Position numbers and translations under genes: made by a program. DNA of 64,000 nucleotides, from contig NC_083675.1 of the NCBI RefSeq assembly GCF_030384665.1, positions 1,980,001 to 2,044,000 of the forward strand, read 5' to 3'. The DNA is from Lodderomyces elongisporus. Its lineage: Eukaryota > Ascomycota > Pichiomycetes > Serinales > Debaryomycetaceae. Shown here piece by piece: positions 31,723-41,986 of this stretch. Under the pieces are notes generated by a model. The model saw nothing but the letters and a program-made list of their open reading frames with translations. It had not been told where the DNA came from and did not search any database. Position 1 is the first letter of the stretch, and each line of letters begins with the position of its first letter.

Positions 31723-33462
31723 ATGACGGGCGCCAACAATTTCACTACTCAAAATGATTTGGCAGTTGACGAATCAAGTTTAGAAAATTTTGAAACTGAT
31801 AGGATACATTCCTCAGAGGTACCATCTCAAGTCTTGAAACCAAATTGTGATCAGTTATTGAACGACAATAGTGAAATGGAAGCCATTTCTGAACAAACGA
31901 GTACACTGGTAGATTTTTCGTCTGTTGTCGATATAACATCACTGACAAGGTCTTTAGGCGTGGAGCCTACAAAATATCCCCTTATTCCAGAAGGTGTCGT
32001 TGATAATCATCTGGGTAACCAATATACTGACGTCATTGCCGAGATTAAGAACACAATTAAATCTGGTTTTGATTTAAAGGTTACTATGATTATCATTTCC
32101 CTTACTTTAAATTACCATTTGGAATATAGTACCATGCATAACCTTTCCAAACCGGATTGGGTTAAATTGTTTAAATTGCTTTTTAAGAATCTTGAAGGGA
32201 TCATGGATCAAATAATAATGCTCGTGGATAATGCTATACCATTGGTGAGTTATAATGAAAAGTATGAAAAGAAAACTAGCTACTTGCAAGGAGCACCCAT
32301 TAGATACTACCTTTCAGTTATCAAAACTAGTAGCTATCAAAGTCTAATGAAAGATGCTTATCCTATTTCATATACTGATATTTGGAAAGCTGTAGATGTT
32401 ACATACACATCCAAAACTTCAATGATTAGTGAAAGAAAGACCTCACCAAAGTCCAAGAAAACTACGAGAAGTGAAAATACAAAGAAAACATGTATAGTCT
32501 GTGGAAAGTTTGGACATGATTTGAGAAATTGTTTTAAATTAAAGAATGCAAAGAGACGTGGATCCATTGTCATTGAAAATGGAAAAGTTTGTACTTTGGA
32601 CAATAACATGTTGAAGATTGGCAAGGGTGAAAACATGATTGATAAATATCCGGAACTTTTTACAAAGAAGAAAAACTCAACAGTGTACAATGAATTAGAA
32701 AATGAAACCAACAAGGAAAGTTCAAGTGTTGGGGATACGGATGAAAAAGAAAAGATAGTGAAATTGAATTGTGCTGAAAGATCCAACCTCGTTCAAAATA
32801 GGAAACTGAGAGTACCAATTAACGAACCAACCACACTGAAAACCGCCATCTCTAGTCCCATGAAAAAATTCCTGGAAAATCTGAACTCAAGTAGCCACAG
32901 AAAAGATTTTGATAAAAAATTGTTGATCTTGAGAGGAACCGGCGAAGAACCAATGCCAATAACTACTAGAAACACAAACCGAGATATTTTGAAAGCTGGG
33001 AGAATTCAAGTCAATCCACCATTGAGAAATGTGGCGGCTGCACTCAATGACCTACAAGTTTGTAAAGAAGACGCAACTAATGTGTCACATATATCAAAAC
33101 AGGAATCAGAAACTTTGCCTGCTGCGGTAACTACAAATTTGAGAAACTTACCGAAAATGAATTTGGGAGCCTTAAAGGGTGATGCATTAGGCTTTTCGGA
33201 TTCATTTACGACGAGTGATGAAGTTCCCGAATTTGTAGAACCTATAACTTGGGGCAAGGTTCTTGAAGGTTTGGAATTAGTGTCAACTAAAGGTAATCCT
33301 GGGCCTTCTGGATGGAAATATGCCGGTTATTATGAATCGAAATATAAAGAAAGAAGTTTGGACGATTCAGTTTATGGAAACACATTGATTGATATACCTT
33401 TAGAAGTATTTCTCGATATAGACCCGGACTTTAGAAGCTACATACAGGAAATAACTTCTTGA
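31723..33462 (+). CDS. Gag-like zinc-knuckle protein, no pol (possibly domesticated)
   Basis: 579 residues with a single retroviral-type CCHC zinc knuckle: Cys257, Cys260, His265, Cys270 (spacing C-x2-C-x4-H-x4-C, sequence CIVCGKFGHDLRNC). It is preceded by a basic Ser/Lys-rich stretch (residues 233-255) and by a helical region (about 90-220) that could be a capsid-like fold. About 309 residues follow the knuckle, which is long for a Gag; this part is polar and ends with an aromatic/acidic tail (YAGYYESKYKERS, DSVYG, IDPDFRSYIQE). No protease, reverse transcriptase, RNase H or integrase follows, and there are no LTRs around it. It could be a domesticated gag, the ORF1 of a lost LINE (Zorro-type), or a host RNA-binding protein. 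The frame is intact, arguing for selection or recent arrival. Confidence 0.65.
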   Translation: MTGANNFTTQNDLAVDESSLENFETDRIHSSEVPSQVLKPNCDQLLNDNSEMEAISEQTSTLVDFSSVVDITSLTRSLGVEPTKYPLIPEGVVDNHLGNQYTDVIAEIKNTIKSGFDLKVTMIIISLTLNYHLEYSTMHNLSKPDWVKLFKLLFKNLEGIMDQIIMLVDNAIPLVSYNEKYEKKTSYLQGAPIRYYLSVIKTSSYQSLMKDAYPISYTDIWKAVDVTYTSKTSMISERKTSPKSKKTTRSENTKKTCIVCGKFGHDLRNCFKLKNAKRRGSIVIENGKVCTLDNNMLKIGKGENMIDKYPELFTKKKNSTVYNELENETNKESSSVGDTDEKEKIVKLNCAERSNLVQNRKLRVPINEPTTLKTAISSPMKKFLENLNSSSHRKDFDKKLLILRGTGEEPMPITTRNTNRDILKAGRIQVNPPLRNVAAALNDLQVCKEDATNVSHISKQESETLPAAVTTNLRNLPKMNLGALKGDALGFSDSFTTSDEVPEFVEPITWGKVLEGLELVSTKGNPGPSGWKYAGYYESKYKERSLDDSVYGNTLIDIPLEVFLDIDPDFRSYIQEITS

Positions 33463-34616
33463 ATGCCTGAATAGTAACATAAATTGTGCCATTTATTACT
33501 TTCAAAATATGAAAACGACCAAATATTTCATTTAATGTTATTATGCTGCTCACCAAGTATTTTGTATCGAAAGTTTTCTACTTGCATTGACTGACGCTTT
33601 TACAAATAGTAACACTATTCACGTATATTGTGGAGAAGTACAATTTAACTATGAAGAGTGGTTATTTGCAATTCCTGGATTTTATTTCACTTTTGAAATT
33701 TTTGTTCTTTTCGTTTTTTTTTTTTGTTTGTTTTCTTGTTTTGTTCATCAGATATTTATATATATAATTTATATATATATAATACATCTATAGCTATATA
33801 TAATCGAGTCAATGCTATGCGTCTGTTTTTGCTGACAATTTTATTAAACTTTATAGTACTAGCTGTAGAAGAAGTTTTATTCAAAAGTGTTTTGGTGGTA
33901 GCGGTTAGACTACCAAAGATTTTATATAGCTATGGAAACTCGAGTATTTTGAATAGGATGACAAATAGGCTGAAAACAAAAGAAAAGGAAAGGAAAATGA
34001 GAAGAAAGAAAGAAAGAAGGAAAAAAGGAAAAATAGGCTAAGTCTGTTGTCTACTCAAGGATTTAATTGATGAATCGGTAGATATTTAAAGGACAAACGA
34101 TTGACCGAAGTGAGTCAAATGCTAAGCTAGATTTTTCACCAGTAAGAAAATGAAAACAAAAAACAAAAACAAAAACAAAATTTGGTCAACCTTTTATTTT
34201 ATAGTCACATGACCATTAGCAATGGTTGAAGACTTTATTGAACAAATATAAGAAAAAAATGTAAGCTGTTGGTTTGTGGGAATAGCCTATACTTGCTAAT
34301 TTTAGATTGAATTTGGTAGCGATATCATGGAACAGACAAAAGCCGCCGCATACTCAGAGAGTCTCGGTTAATCTACTGAGTATTCCGTCTATATTTTTTT
34401 TGTTCCCCCACCTTTTGCAAGCTTTTGCTGTACCATTTATTTTTCGTTTTATTCTTAAAATCTCATAATTTTTTTTTTCATTCTCTATTTTTTTCACTTT
34501 TTTGCTTTTTTATTTTACCTTCTTCCATTTAACATTTTCAAGTTACTCTTCATTGCTTTACTTTACTTTACTTTGCCTTGACGGTATTCGACTAAATAAT
34601 TCACATTGTACAAAAT
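33463..34616. promoter_or_regulatory. Gag-like gene to RBK1 spacer
   Basis: 1154 bp. AT-rich, with a (TA)n zone near 33755-33785, a basic low-complexity open stretch (33970-34040) that I do not call, and T-rich DNA with short ctttactttactttact repeats just before RBK1. I looked for pol remnants after the gag-like frame and see none. Confidence 0.5.
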
Positions 34617-35609
34617 ATGTCTAAAACAGTTACTATCATTGGATCATTGAACTATGATTTAGTCACATTCACAAAAAAAGTACCTAAAGCAGGTGAGACG
34701 ATCCAAGCAAACTCATTTGAAACACACATGGGAGGCAAAGGATTGAACGAGGCTGTTGCGGTTGCGAGATTATCGCCTCCTCTGGGCCACGTGCAATCCC
34801 GTATGATTGGTTGCGTTGGAGCTGATGATTTTGGAAAAAGTCTCAGGCAGTGTCTTGTTGACTCTGGTGTAGATGTATCCAATGTCAAGACGATTGGAGG
34901 TGAATCATCTGGTGTAGCAACTATTCTTGTTGAGGAGGAGTCAGGGGAGAATAGGATATTGATTACTGCGGGAGCCAATGGACACTTGAAACCTAGTGAT
35001 GAAGAATACAAGTCCATCTTTGAACTGGACAAGGAGGATAAGAATGAATATGTTGTTTTGCAGAATGAGTACCCTGATACTGCAAAGAGTATTTCGTGGC
35101 TAAAAACAAACAAACCCAGTATCAATATAGCCTATAATCCTTCACCATATCGACCAGAATTAGTAACACGAGATATCTGGTCGAAAATTGATTTGCTTAT
35201 TGTTAATGAGGGCGAAGCACAGGATGTTGCCAAATTGCTTTTACCTGATTTGGACTTGGTTGATAGTATGGAAGGTGTGAAGACGTTAGCTGTTGAAATA
35301 CAGAAGCTTTTGAATCAAAATAATTTGAAAACAGTGGTTATTACTTTGGGAAGTAAAGGATGTATATATTACGATGCACAATTGGACGAGCCTCAATTTG
35401 TGAAGAGCAGAAAAGTTGATAATGTGGTTGATACCACTGGTGCTGGAGATACATTTTTTGGTGGACTCGTTTCAAACTTGGCCCTTGGCAAAACTTTAGC
35501 ACAAGCAGTTGAATTCGCTACTGCTGCTAGTAGTTTAGCGATCCAGAAAAAGGGCGCAGCTGAAGGTATACCAGAGCATAAAGACGTGATACAATTACTT
35601 GGTGAATAA
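34617..35609 (+). CDS. RBK1: Ribokinase
   Basis: 330 residues; PfkB-family sugar kinase that phosphorylates D-ribose to ribose 5-phosphate. The start MSKTVTIIGSLNYDLVTF carries the substrate-binding N-terminus with the conserved Asn-Tyr-Asp. The signature GGKGLNEAVAVARL (residues 39-52) binds ribose and the C-terminal PfkB signature DTTGAGDTFFGG (272-283) carries the catalytic base Asp278 and the anion hole. The ADP-binding TLGSKGCIYYD segment precedes it. The length matches S. cerevisiae Rbk1 (333 aa). It converges with FEN1 over 175 bp. Confidence 0.95.
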   Translation: MSKTVTIIGSLNYDLVTFTKKVPKAGETIQANSFETHMGGKGLNEAVAVARLSPPLGHVQSRMIGCVGADDFGKSLRQCLVDSGVDVSNVKTIGGESSGVATILVEEESGENRILITAGANGHLKPSDEEYKSIFELDKEDKNEYVVLQNEYPDTAKSISWLKTNKPSINIAYNPSPYRPELVTRDIWSKIDLLIVNEGEAQDVAKLLLPDLDLVDSMEGVKTLAVEIQKLLNQNNLKTVVITLGSKGCIYYDAQLDEPQFVKSRKVDNVVDTTGAGDTFFGGLVSNLALGKTLAQAVEFATAASSLAIQKKGAAEGIPEHKDVIQLLGE

Positions 35610-35784
35610 TTATTCGCTGATGAGCAAAAGAAAAGATAAATAAAAAAAAAGAGAATAAAGTGGAAAAAGAAAACATTAAAAGCAAATCAATTGAACGGCT
35701 GTATCTATCTAATCTACGCGTACATATACATATATATATATTTATGCATATACATATGTCTATGCACAAATACATCTGGCCGGA

Positions 35785-36792
35785 CTAGGCCTTTCTTTGA
35801 CGTGCACCGCCAACTTCTGGAGCAGGAACTGGGGTAGCACTACGGCCGCTTACATACACATACTCATTGACTTGAGCTGCAACACCGCCTTTGACCGACT
35901 TGACAATTTTTGCCTTCTTTGACAGGCTTTTTCTGTATACATCGATGTAGAATGCAATGAACAAGACCAAGTAGGATGACAAAATGGCACATCCCGAATA
36001 GGCTGCCAACATTGTACCAGCACAGTCGCCGCAAACAGGCAACAAGTGTGCGTGTTTACCAAAGTAAGTAAAGACAATCTTTTGGTATGAAGCAAAGTAG
36101 ACAAAGCCCAAGTCCAAGACAAATTGGATGATTTGGAAACGTGTGACCCATTCTTTCCACCAAACTCTAATACCTCTTGCAGCGAGGAAGTAGTACCAGT
36201 ACATAACAACGTGTACACCCAAGTTCAATGAGATTGGCACCCATGAAATCGAGGTAACACCAATCAATTGGGTGTAGCACAATAATGCGGTAGCGCCGTG
36301 GTGGTAAGTGTGCAAGAATGTCAATTTCTTTTGCTTAACAACGAGGAAAACGGTGTCGATAAATTCGAGAAATTTGGTGATGTAGTTCAAGTAGTAGAGA
36401 CAAACCAATTCCTGAGTCCATGCATTTGTTGAGCAAATGGCGTAAAAGATGCCATGATGGTAGATCATTGGCACTAATTGTTCAACCATCAATGTCAACA
36501 AGGTCAAGGACAATGTGGTCAAAAAAAGGTTATGGATTTGGAACAACCCGTTTAGCACAAAAGGTTTGATACCAAATTTTTTAAAGATGTAGTTACCACC
36601 AAAAATAACAATGTAGTAAGTTGTGATTGCCAATGCAACTGGTGGGAATGTCGAAAACGGTAATTCGCCTTCTACAAACTGGAATTTGGATGGAACAAAT
36701 CTGTCACCAGTGGCCTTTGAAACCAACTCGTTAAAGATTGGCCAAAGCTTGACACCAAATGGAGTGTCCCAAGAGGGAGTTGGAAACGTCAT
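35785..36792 (-). CDS. FEN1: Very-long-chain fatty acid elongase, Elo2/Fen1 type
   Basis: 335 residues; ER membrane 3-ketoacyl-CoA synthase that extends fatty acids for sphingolipids. The ATG at 36792 (MTFPTPSWDTPFG) is the first in frame. About seven membrane segments; the ELO histidine box HTYHH is His161, His164 and His165. Flanking motifs KFLEFIDTVFLVVKQKKLTF, ISWVPISLNLGVHVVMYWYY and FQIIQFVLDLGFVYF are almost the same as in S. cerevisiae Fen1/Elo2, as is the N-terminal GDRFVPSKFQFVEGELPFST. The C-terminus has the GGVAAQVNEYVYV segment and a basic tail for ER localisation. Elo3 is the alternative but the N- and C-terminal motifs favour Fen1. Confidence 0.93.
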   Translation of the reverse strand: MTFPTPSWDTPFGVKLWPIFNELVSKATGDRFVPSKFQFVEGELPFSTFPPVALAITTYYIVIFGGNYIFKKFGIKPFVLNGLFQIHNLFLTTLSLTLLTLMVEQLVPMIYHHGIFYAICSTNAWTQELVCLYYLNYITKFLEFIDTVFLVVKQKKLTFLHTYHHGATALLCYTQLIGVTSISWVPISLNLGVHVVMYWYYFLAARGIRVWWKEWVTRFQIIQFVLDLGFVYFASYQKIVFTYFGKHAHLLPVCGDCAGTMLAAYSGCAILSSYLVLFIAFYIDVYRKSLSKKAKIVKSVKGGVAAQVNEYVYVSGRSATPVPAPEVGGARQRKA

Positions 36793-38513
36793 TCTTGTAA
36801 AAGTGATATACAAGGTATGAATAAATAAGTGAAATGTTTGTGGAAACTAAATGTTAGCAAAACAAAATCGTAGACGCTACTGATGGTAGTAACAACGATG
36901 AGGATGGAGATTGGTATATATATATATATATGGAAAAGATGTTACAAAAATTGAAAAAAAAAATACTTTCTCCTTTGCTGTTTTTGTCTCTTTTTCCAAT
37001 TCTCTATTTATTTTTTGATCAAGCCTAATAGTGAGTTCCCCTATTTGCAAGAGAAAAGAGTATGGTTGTTTCTTTGTTTGTTTGTTTGTTTAAATTTTTC
37101 TTTTCTTTCTTTCTTTCTTTTTTTTTTTACTATTGACTGTTGATTGTTATTGTTGCTCAAAAAACGCGAAGACGTGAAAGAAAGAGCAGAGGAAGCCAAA
37201 GAAAAATAAAATAAAAAATAAAAAATAAAAAAAAAAAGAAATGTTGAAGACCACAAAAATGCAGGAGGAGGAGGAGGGGATGAGGAGAAAGGAAAATAAA
37301 AATAAAAAAATAAAATAAAAAAAATACAACAGACTCAGACTTAGAGAGTTTCAGAGCGAGAGACAACATGTGAGGAGTGAACAACAGGATGGAGAACAAT
37401 TGGTAGACGAAATAAAAGAAAACAACAATCGACACGTGCAGTCCTAAAGGTTTGAAATTGTTCAAGCGGCTGTATTGTTAGAGAAAGAGAGAGAGAGAGA
37501 GATTAATGATGAGAAATGCAAAGAAGAAAGAAAAAAAAGGGGGGGTGAAAGGAATTCGAGCGGTGAAGCAAGGAAGGTTCAAGTGGTCATCCTGTTAGTT
37601 AGTCTATATCCGTACAGAATATAAATCCGAAAAAACAATCTCTTCCATATTTCTCTTTGGTATAACCGAGGAAAATATTTATTGATAAAAACAAAAGTAT
37701 CAGCAGCTGATTGATGCTCAAATTCAATACAATAAACAAAGCCTCATCGTATGCTATAACTAAAGAGGACTTTGTATAAGAAGTGAATTGTTTTTTTTAA
37801 CAAATGTTGTTTTTTATTTTATTATTTTTCGTCTTCTCAAGAAGAATAGAGGAAGTGTATTAACTATAGATCTTCTCTTATAGTGCTACTCCCCTATATT
37901 TTTTTTTTTCGAATTTTTTTTTTTTGAGTTTCTTTATATTCACAGTTGTCCCCTTTAATTTCGAAATCTGGCTATGGTTTTAGAATTGGTTTTGGTGCTA
38001 GTTTTGACTTTTGACTTTTGGCTTTTGGCTTTATTACTTTTGTAAACTGAAAAAAATTGTTGGGTCTATAATGACTCTTAGTCAAGGATGTTACTCTAAC
38101 ATGACGAGGACCGCGTTGACTCTGAACCAAAACTACGGTGTACTAAATTCAGATCAATTGTAATGCCGCAAAATCTTGACAAAATCTTGACAAACTCTTG
38201 ACAAAATCTTTTTATTAATCAAAAATTTTTAATTAAAAACTTTCTTCTTGAGTAAAATGAAGAAAAAAATTATAAGTGAAAATGGAAATGGAAATGAAAA
38301 TACAGAGTGGGTGGGGAAATATTGCTGGGAAGTGCAAAGTATGTGGATGAGGATGGATGAAAAGAGAAACAGTACATATTGGTCTCACGTGCAAAATACA
38401 AAACAATAAGTAGTAGCAAATTTCTTACACCCACTACAACTCCTTCAATATATCATTTCCTTTGTCTCTGCTCCTACAAACAACATTCTACAAGTTTAGC
38501 AACAGATTTACAA
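36793..38513. promoter_or_regulatory. 1.7-kb divergent spacer FEN1 / SPP381-like
   Basis: AT-rich DNA with homopurine/homopyrimidine tracts (37090-37130, 37200-37320, 37484-37501), a CACGTG hexamer at 37434-37439, and a short AAAATCTTGAC repeat (38170-38210). No gene or tRNA found. Confidence 0.5.
38170..38210. repeat. AAAATCTTGAC 11-bp repeat, about 3.5 copies
   Basis: Direct repeat of aaaatcttgac with one variant unit (aaactcttgac), about 300 bp upstream of the SPP381-like start. Confidence 0.75.
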
Positions 38514-38897
38514 ATGTCCTTATCCTCTCGAGATTCCTCCGCAAGTCAGTCTGATTCTTCTAACGACGAATGGTCGTCGTCGGAGGAAGAAGAAGAAGAA
38601 GAAGAAGAAGAAGTGCGTGTTACCCCCAAGTTCATTTCAAAGAGAAAAGACAAGACAACAGCTGGACCTAATACTTCCGGCAATGGTACCTCTGACGAAA
38701 CGAGTGACGAGCGCAAAAGAGCAGCTCTCTTGTCTCGACTAGACAATATACAAGAGAAGGGAGAGGAGAAAACAGAGGACAGCAAGGAGAGTGACATCCA
38801 TCAAGTCGATGATACTGACGATTTGGATCCAGAGTTGGAGTACGAGAACTGGAAGCAACGCGAAAGGGCAAGATTCTTAAGAGACCATTCAAGATAA
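38514..38897 (+). CDS. SPP381: Short Spp381/MFAP1-like spliceosome protein
   Basis: 127 residues. The ATG at 38514 is the only one in frame. Composition: a Ser/Asp-rich start, a run of ten Glu (about residues 24-33), then VRVTPKFISKRKDKTT, which resembles the PVFIRKKDR block of MFAP1/Spp381. The C-terminus, DDLDPELEYENWKQRERARF, resembles the EYEAWKxRELxRI motif of that family. Spp381 joins the U4/U6.U5 tri-snRNP through Prp38 and is needed for spliceosome activation. The protein is far shorter than S. cerevisiae Spp381 (291 aa), with both conserved blocks kept and the rest lost; the assignment rests on these two motifs. Confidence 0.6.
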   Translation: MSLSSRDSSASQSDSSNDEWSSSEEEEEEEEEEVRVTPKFISKRKDKTTAGPNTSGNGTSDETSDERKRAALLSRLDNIQEKGEEKTEDSKESDIHQVDDTDDLDPELEYENWKQRERARFLRDHSR

Positions 38898-39471
38898 AGC
38901 CATTGCAATTGTAATTGTAATTGCCAAAAGAAAAAACAAAAAAAAAAAAAATTCCCTAGGTAAAACCTGAAATGCCCTAGAAAGAACCCCTAAAAAGAAG
39001 TTAGAATAGAACCCAGAAATAAGAAAAGAAAAACGCATAACAAATTATAAGCATCTTAATAGCACAAGTCATATAAAGGTAATTTTGGAACAAGTTTTGT
39101 CTATCATCTCAACAACCAATATATATATATATCAAAAGCCAATGAGTGAATCTCAACAAGCAAGGGTTCATCAAGATTCTTGAAAGAATAAATAAAATAT
39201 TAATATATATATATATATGTATATATATAAAATTTTGTAAGTGGAAAAAATCAAATTCACGCACTAAAGAAAATACCCAGAACCGAACCAAACCAAACCA
39301 AATTAAATTAAATCAAATAACGGGAAAAGTAAATCACAGAAAGTACAAAAGTAAAGACTCAAGACTATCTGGCATTGTCGAACTGTATTGAGCTTCTCAC
39401 GACAATCTTAGGATTTTTACAGAGGCATACTTGACTTTTTTGATTTTCTTTTTAATTTGAAAGTTATCGTT
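38898..39471. promoter_or_regulatory. SPP381-like to RIB7 spacer
   Basis: 574 bp, AT-rich, with (TA)n runs near 39119-39131 and 39199-39229 and an AACCAAACCAAATTAAATT stretch (39285-39312). No gene. Confidence 0.5.
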
Positions 39472-40209
39472 ATGTCACTAATTCCATTACCAGAGTCACT
39501 AGTTCCATTTTTAGAGTCATACCTTCCAGCAGAAAAGCACAATGGCCCGTTTGTAACTCTTACATATGCACAATCATTAGATTCGAGAATTGCAGCCAAA
39601 GTTGGTGTACAAACCAAACTTTCACATTTAGAGACCAAAACAATGACCCACTATTTACGATCAAAACATGATGCAATCCTAGTAGGAGTTAATACTGTAC
39701 AAGCAGACGATCCAAAATTGAATTGTCGATATGGGAATGAGCTGCGGATCCGACCCGTGGTTCTTGACCCATATAGGAAATGGAATTTCGCAAATTCTCA
39801 ATTGTGCAAGATTTGCAAAGATGGCAAAGGATTGGCACCAATTATCATAGTTGATGAGCTGGTGCAACTAGGAGAAAGCAAAAATGATGAGGACGCAACA
39901 GAATTGAATGCATTGGGAGGCGAGTATATTGCACTACCCTTGATTGAAAAAAGAATGAGCAATTGGCAGCTAATATTTGACAAACTATACAAAAATGGAT
40001 TGAAAACGATAATGGTGGAAGGTGGGGCTACTATCATCAACGAGCTTTTACTTAATCGTGATCTCGTTGATAGTCTTATTATTACAGTTGCGCCAGTGTT
40101 TTTGGGAAAAGAAGGCGTTGAGGTCTCTCCATCAAAGGAAGTAAGACTCCAAAATATATCCTGGTGGTCGGGCATCCAAGACAGCGTGATGTGTGCGCAT
40201 ATACTGTAA
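39472..40209 (+). CDS. RIB7: Riboflavin biosynthesis reductase (Rib7)
   Basis: 245 residues, the same length as S. cerevisiae Rib7 (244). It reduces 2,5-diamino-6-ribosylamino-4(3H)-pyrimidinone 5'-phosphate with NADPH, the second step of fungal riboflavin synthesis. The RibD C-terminal (DHFR-like) fold is evident: FVTLTYAQSLDSRIAAKVG near residues 27-46, the substrate loop LRSKHDAILVGVNTVQADDP, NCRYGNELRIRPVVLDPY, and the C-terminal MVEGGATIINELLLNRDLVD followed by APVFLGKEG. The ATG at 39472 is the first in frame. It converges with RPB5. Confidence 0.94.
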   Translation: MSLIPLPESLVPFLESYLPAEKHNGPFVTLTYAQSLDSRIAAKVGVQTKLSHLETKTMTHYLRSKHDAILVGVNTVQADDPKLNCRYGNELRIRPVVLDPYRKWNFANSQLCKICKDGKGLAPIIIVDELVQLGESKNDEDATELNALGGEYIALPLIEKRMSNWQLIFDKLYKNGLKTIMVEGGATIINELLLNRDLVDSLIITVAPVFLGKEGVEVSPSKEVRLQNISWWSGIQDSVMCAHIL

Positions 40210-40569
40210 CATAACAGCTAATCAAACTATTTTGGCTCAATTTATATAATTATAGAAACCTGTTAAATGTATACAAACATCGAGCCACAACTCTATTGCG
40301 TTCTTTATATTGTAAAATATCTTTTACTTTTTTTGGTTTCAGGTTTCGAAGAACATGAGGTGTTGTAGATTTTATTTCCATATAATACATTTAGAATTTT
40401 AAAACTAATCTTTTTAATCAAATGCGTTATATATATACATATATATATATTGGTCTAATTGTACATAGTAGATGGTTTACACCACTTTACTGTTCTTTTC
40501 TTTTCTTTTTTTTTTTCCTTATTATTATTACTATTGTGCTTGAATCAACTTTTCTTTTTACTTCAACGC
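40210..40569. other. Convergent 3' spacer RIB7/RPB5
   Basis: 360 bp between stop codons, AT-rich with a (TA)n run (40427-40449) and T-rich tracts. No gene. Confidence 0.6.
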
Positions 40570-41590
40570 TTACAAACAAATTCTGTATGATGCATATCGT
40601 CCTGACGTTTCCGATCTTCTAATGATTTTAACAACCTCGCCTCTCTTCAACCCCAAGTATCTAGCCACTGGGTCCTCCCTCTGTATTCTTGGCAACTGCG
40701 ACTCTTTCAACCTATATCTCTCCAACAATTCCTTCTTCTCCTCTCTATTCAATTTGATATGTTTGGGTACTAATTCGTGATGCGTGATATTGACAATCAA
40801 ATCCGTCTCTTGGAATGTCTCAATACTAGCTGGCTGCACAGTGGGGATCAACTTGTTCGCACTTGGTGTAATGCTATTTTGATAAATGAAAATACCAACT
40901 TGAAAATTCTTTTCACTAATATGTATACAAAAGTTTCTCATCGTCTTGATACCAACTGAAGGTTCATCGCAAAACTCAACCCAAAGTGAACCCATTTCAG
41001 GAAATTTGTCCAATTGCTCCGCAGTAGGTGTAGCTTGGAAACACATGAGTTTACGTTGTGGGTAACCCATCGAGTCACAAACTTTTGCACGGAATTCTTC
41101 CAATGTCATATCGAGTTCCTCTTGGGATATATAGTAGCCCTAGGAGTGTGTTGTTAGTAAAAGAAACTATACTATAAAGGGATAACACATAAAGGCTGCA
41201 TTCAAAACGGCCCTCTTCTGTTTTGTTTTGTTTTGTCTTGTTTTCTTTTCTTTCCTTTTGTTCTGTTTTGTTTTGCTCAAGGGTGTATTTCTCATCTCCT
41301 ATATCCCTTAGTCACTGTCAAAAAAGCTGAAAGCCAAATTCATGGAAGCAATAACAAAAAAAAAAAGTCGGTAGAAATGCAACGTATACTTGATGAGTAT
41401 ACTTGCATTGTCAAATAAAAGAACATATAAAAAAAGATGTGGAAAAGAAAACAGCAGAAAGGAAAATAAAAAAGAAAAGCAAAGCAAGGCAAGGCAAAGA
41501 CAAATTGAAACATACTCTATCCCTAACCATTTCCTTCACTGTTTTGAACGTCCTGAAAAGACGAGAAATGGCCCTGTCGTTGTCATCCAT
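40570..41590 (-). CDS. RPB5: RNA polymerase I/II/III subunit Rpb5 (two exons)
   Basis: 214 residues after splicing, matching S. cerevisiae Rpb5 (215). Shared subunit ABC27 at the lower jaw of all three nuclear RNA polymerases. Exon 1 is 41590-41516 (25 codons, [20 protein letters not shown] then MVRDR); exon 2 is 41139-40570, starting [20 protein letters not shown]. The junction [15 protein letters not shown] matches the uninterrupted family N-terminus. The C-terminal assembly domain, shared with archaeal RpoH, follows [20 protein letters not shown] and ends with [34 protein letters not shown]. Without the intron the product would start at Met36 and lack its first helices. Confidence 0.96.
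41140..41515 (-). other. Spliceosomal intron of RPB5 (376 nt)
   Basis: Read on the minus strand: donor GTATGT (41515-41510), branch point TACTAAC (41159-41153) and acceptor CTCCTAG (AG at 41141-41140). All three signals are the yeast consensus, the intron falls between two codons (phase 0), and joining the exons restores the conserved Rpb5 N-terminus. Confidence 0.96.
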
Positions 41591-41986
41591 TGTGATTGTA
41601 TATCTATTGTGGTTTGTATTAAGTACGGGAAACTAGTAGTTTGTAGGAAGAAGATGTTTATCTGATATCAGTTTTGTTGATCCCAATGAGTGTGCCTCAG
41701 CTCTCTTTCAAACTCTTGTGTCATGGATATTTTTCAGTGTCGTTGATGGAAGAGAAGAGACGCAAAAAAAAAAAAGTAAAAAAAAAAAATAATATATATA
41801 CATATATTTATGTACACATAAAAGGAAGCGAGAAAATGAGAGGAAAACAAAATCCTTCTGCGTAGAAAAAAATAGATACTAGCTGAATTACGGTCGTGTA
41901 AATTGGTACAAGAGTTTGTTTGCACCTTAGAAGTTTATTAGTCCTACTCGCTTAGTATACCATTCTTTTAATAGATCTACTTAAAA
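41591..41986. promoter_or_regulatory. RPB5 promoter and DUF1 3' flank
   Basis: 396 bp, AT-rich with an A-run/TA stretch (41765-41815). Serves as the RPB5 upstream region and the DUF1 downstream region. No gene. Confidence 0.5.

Noticed and set aside
33587..34041. Small open frames after the Gag-like gene as pol remnants
   Set aside because: No protease, reverse transcriptase or integrase motif can be seen in any frame; the residues are Phe- or Lys-rich low complexity.
38068..38150. Possible C/D snoRNA in the FEN1-SPP381 spacer
   Set aside because: No proper RTGATGA box paired with a CTGA box and no terminal stem; resemblance is too weak.
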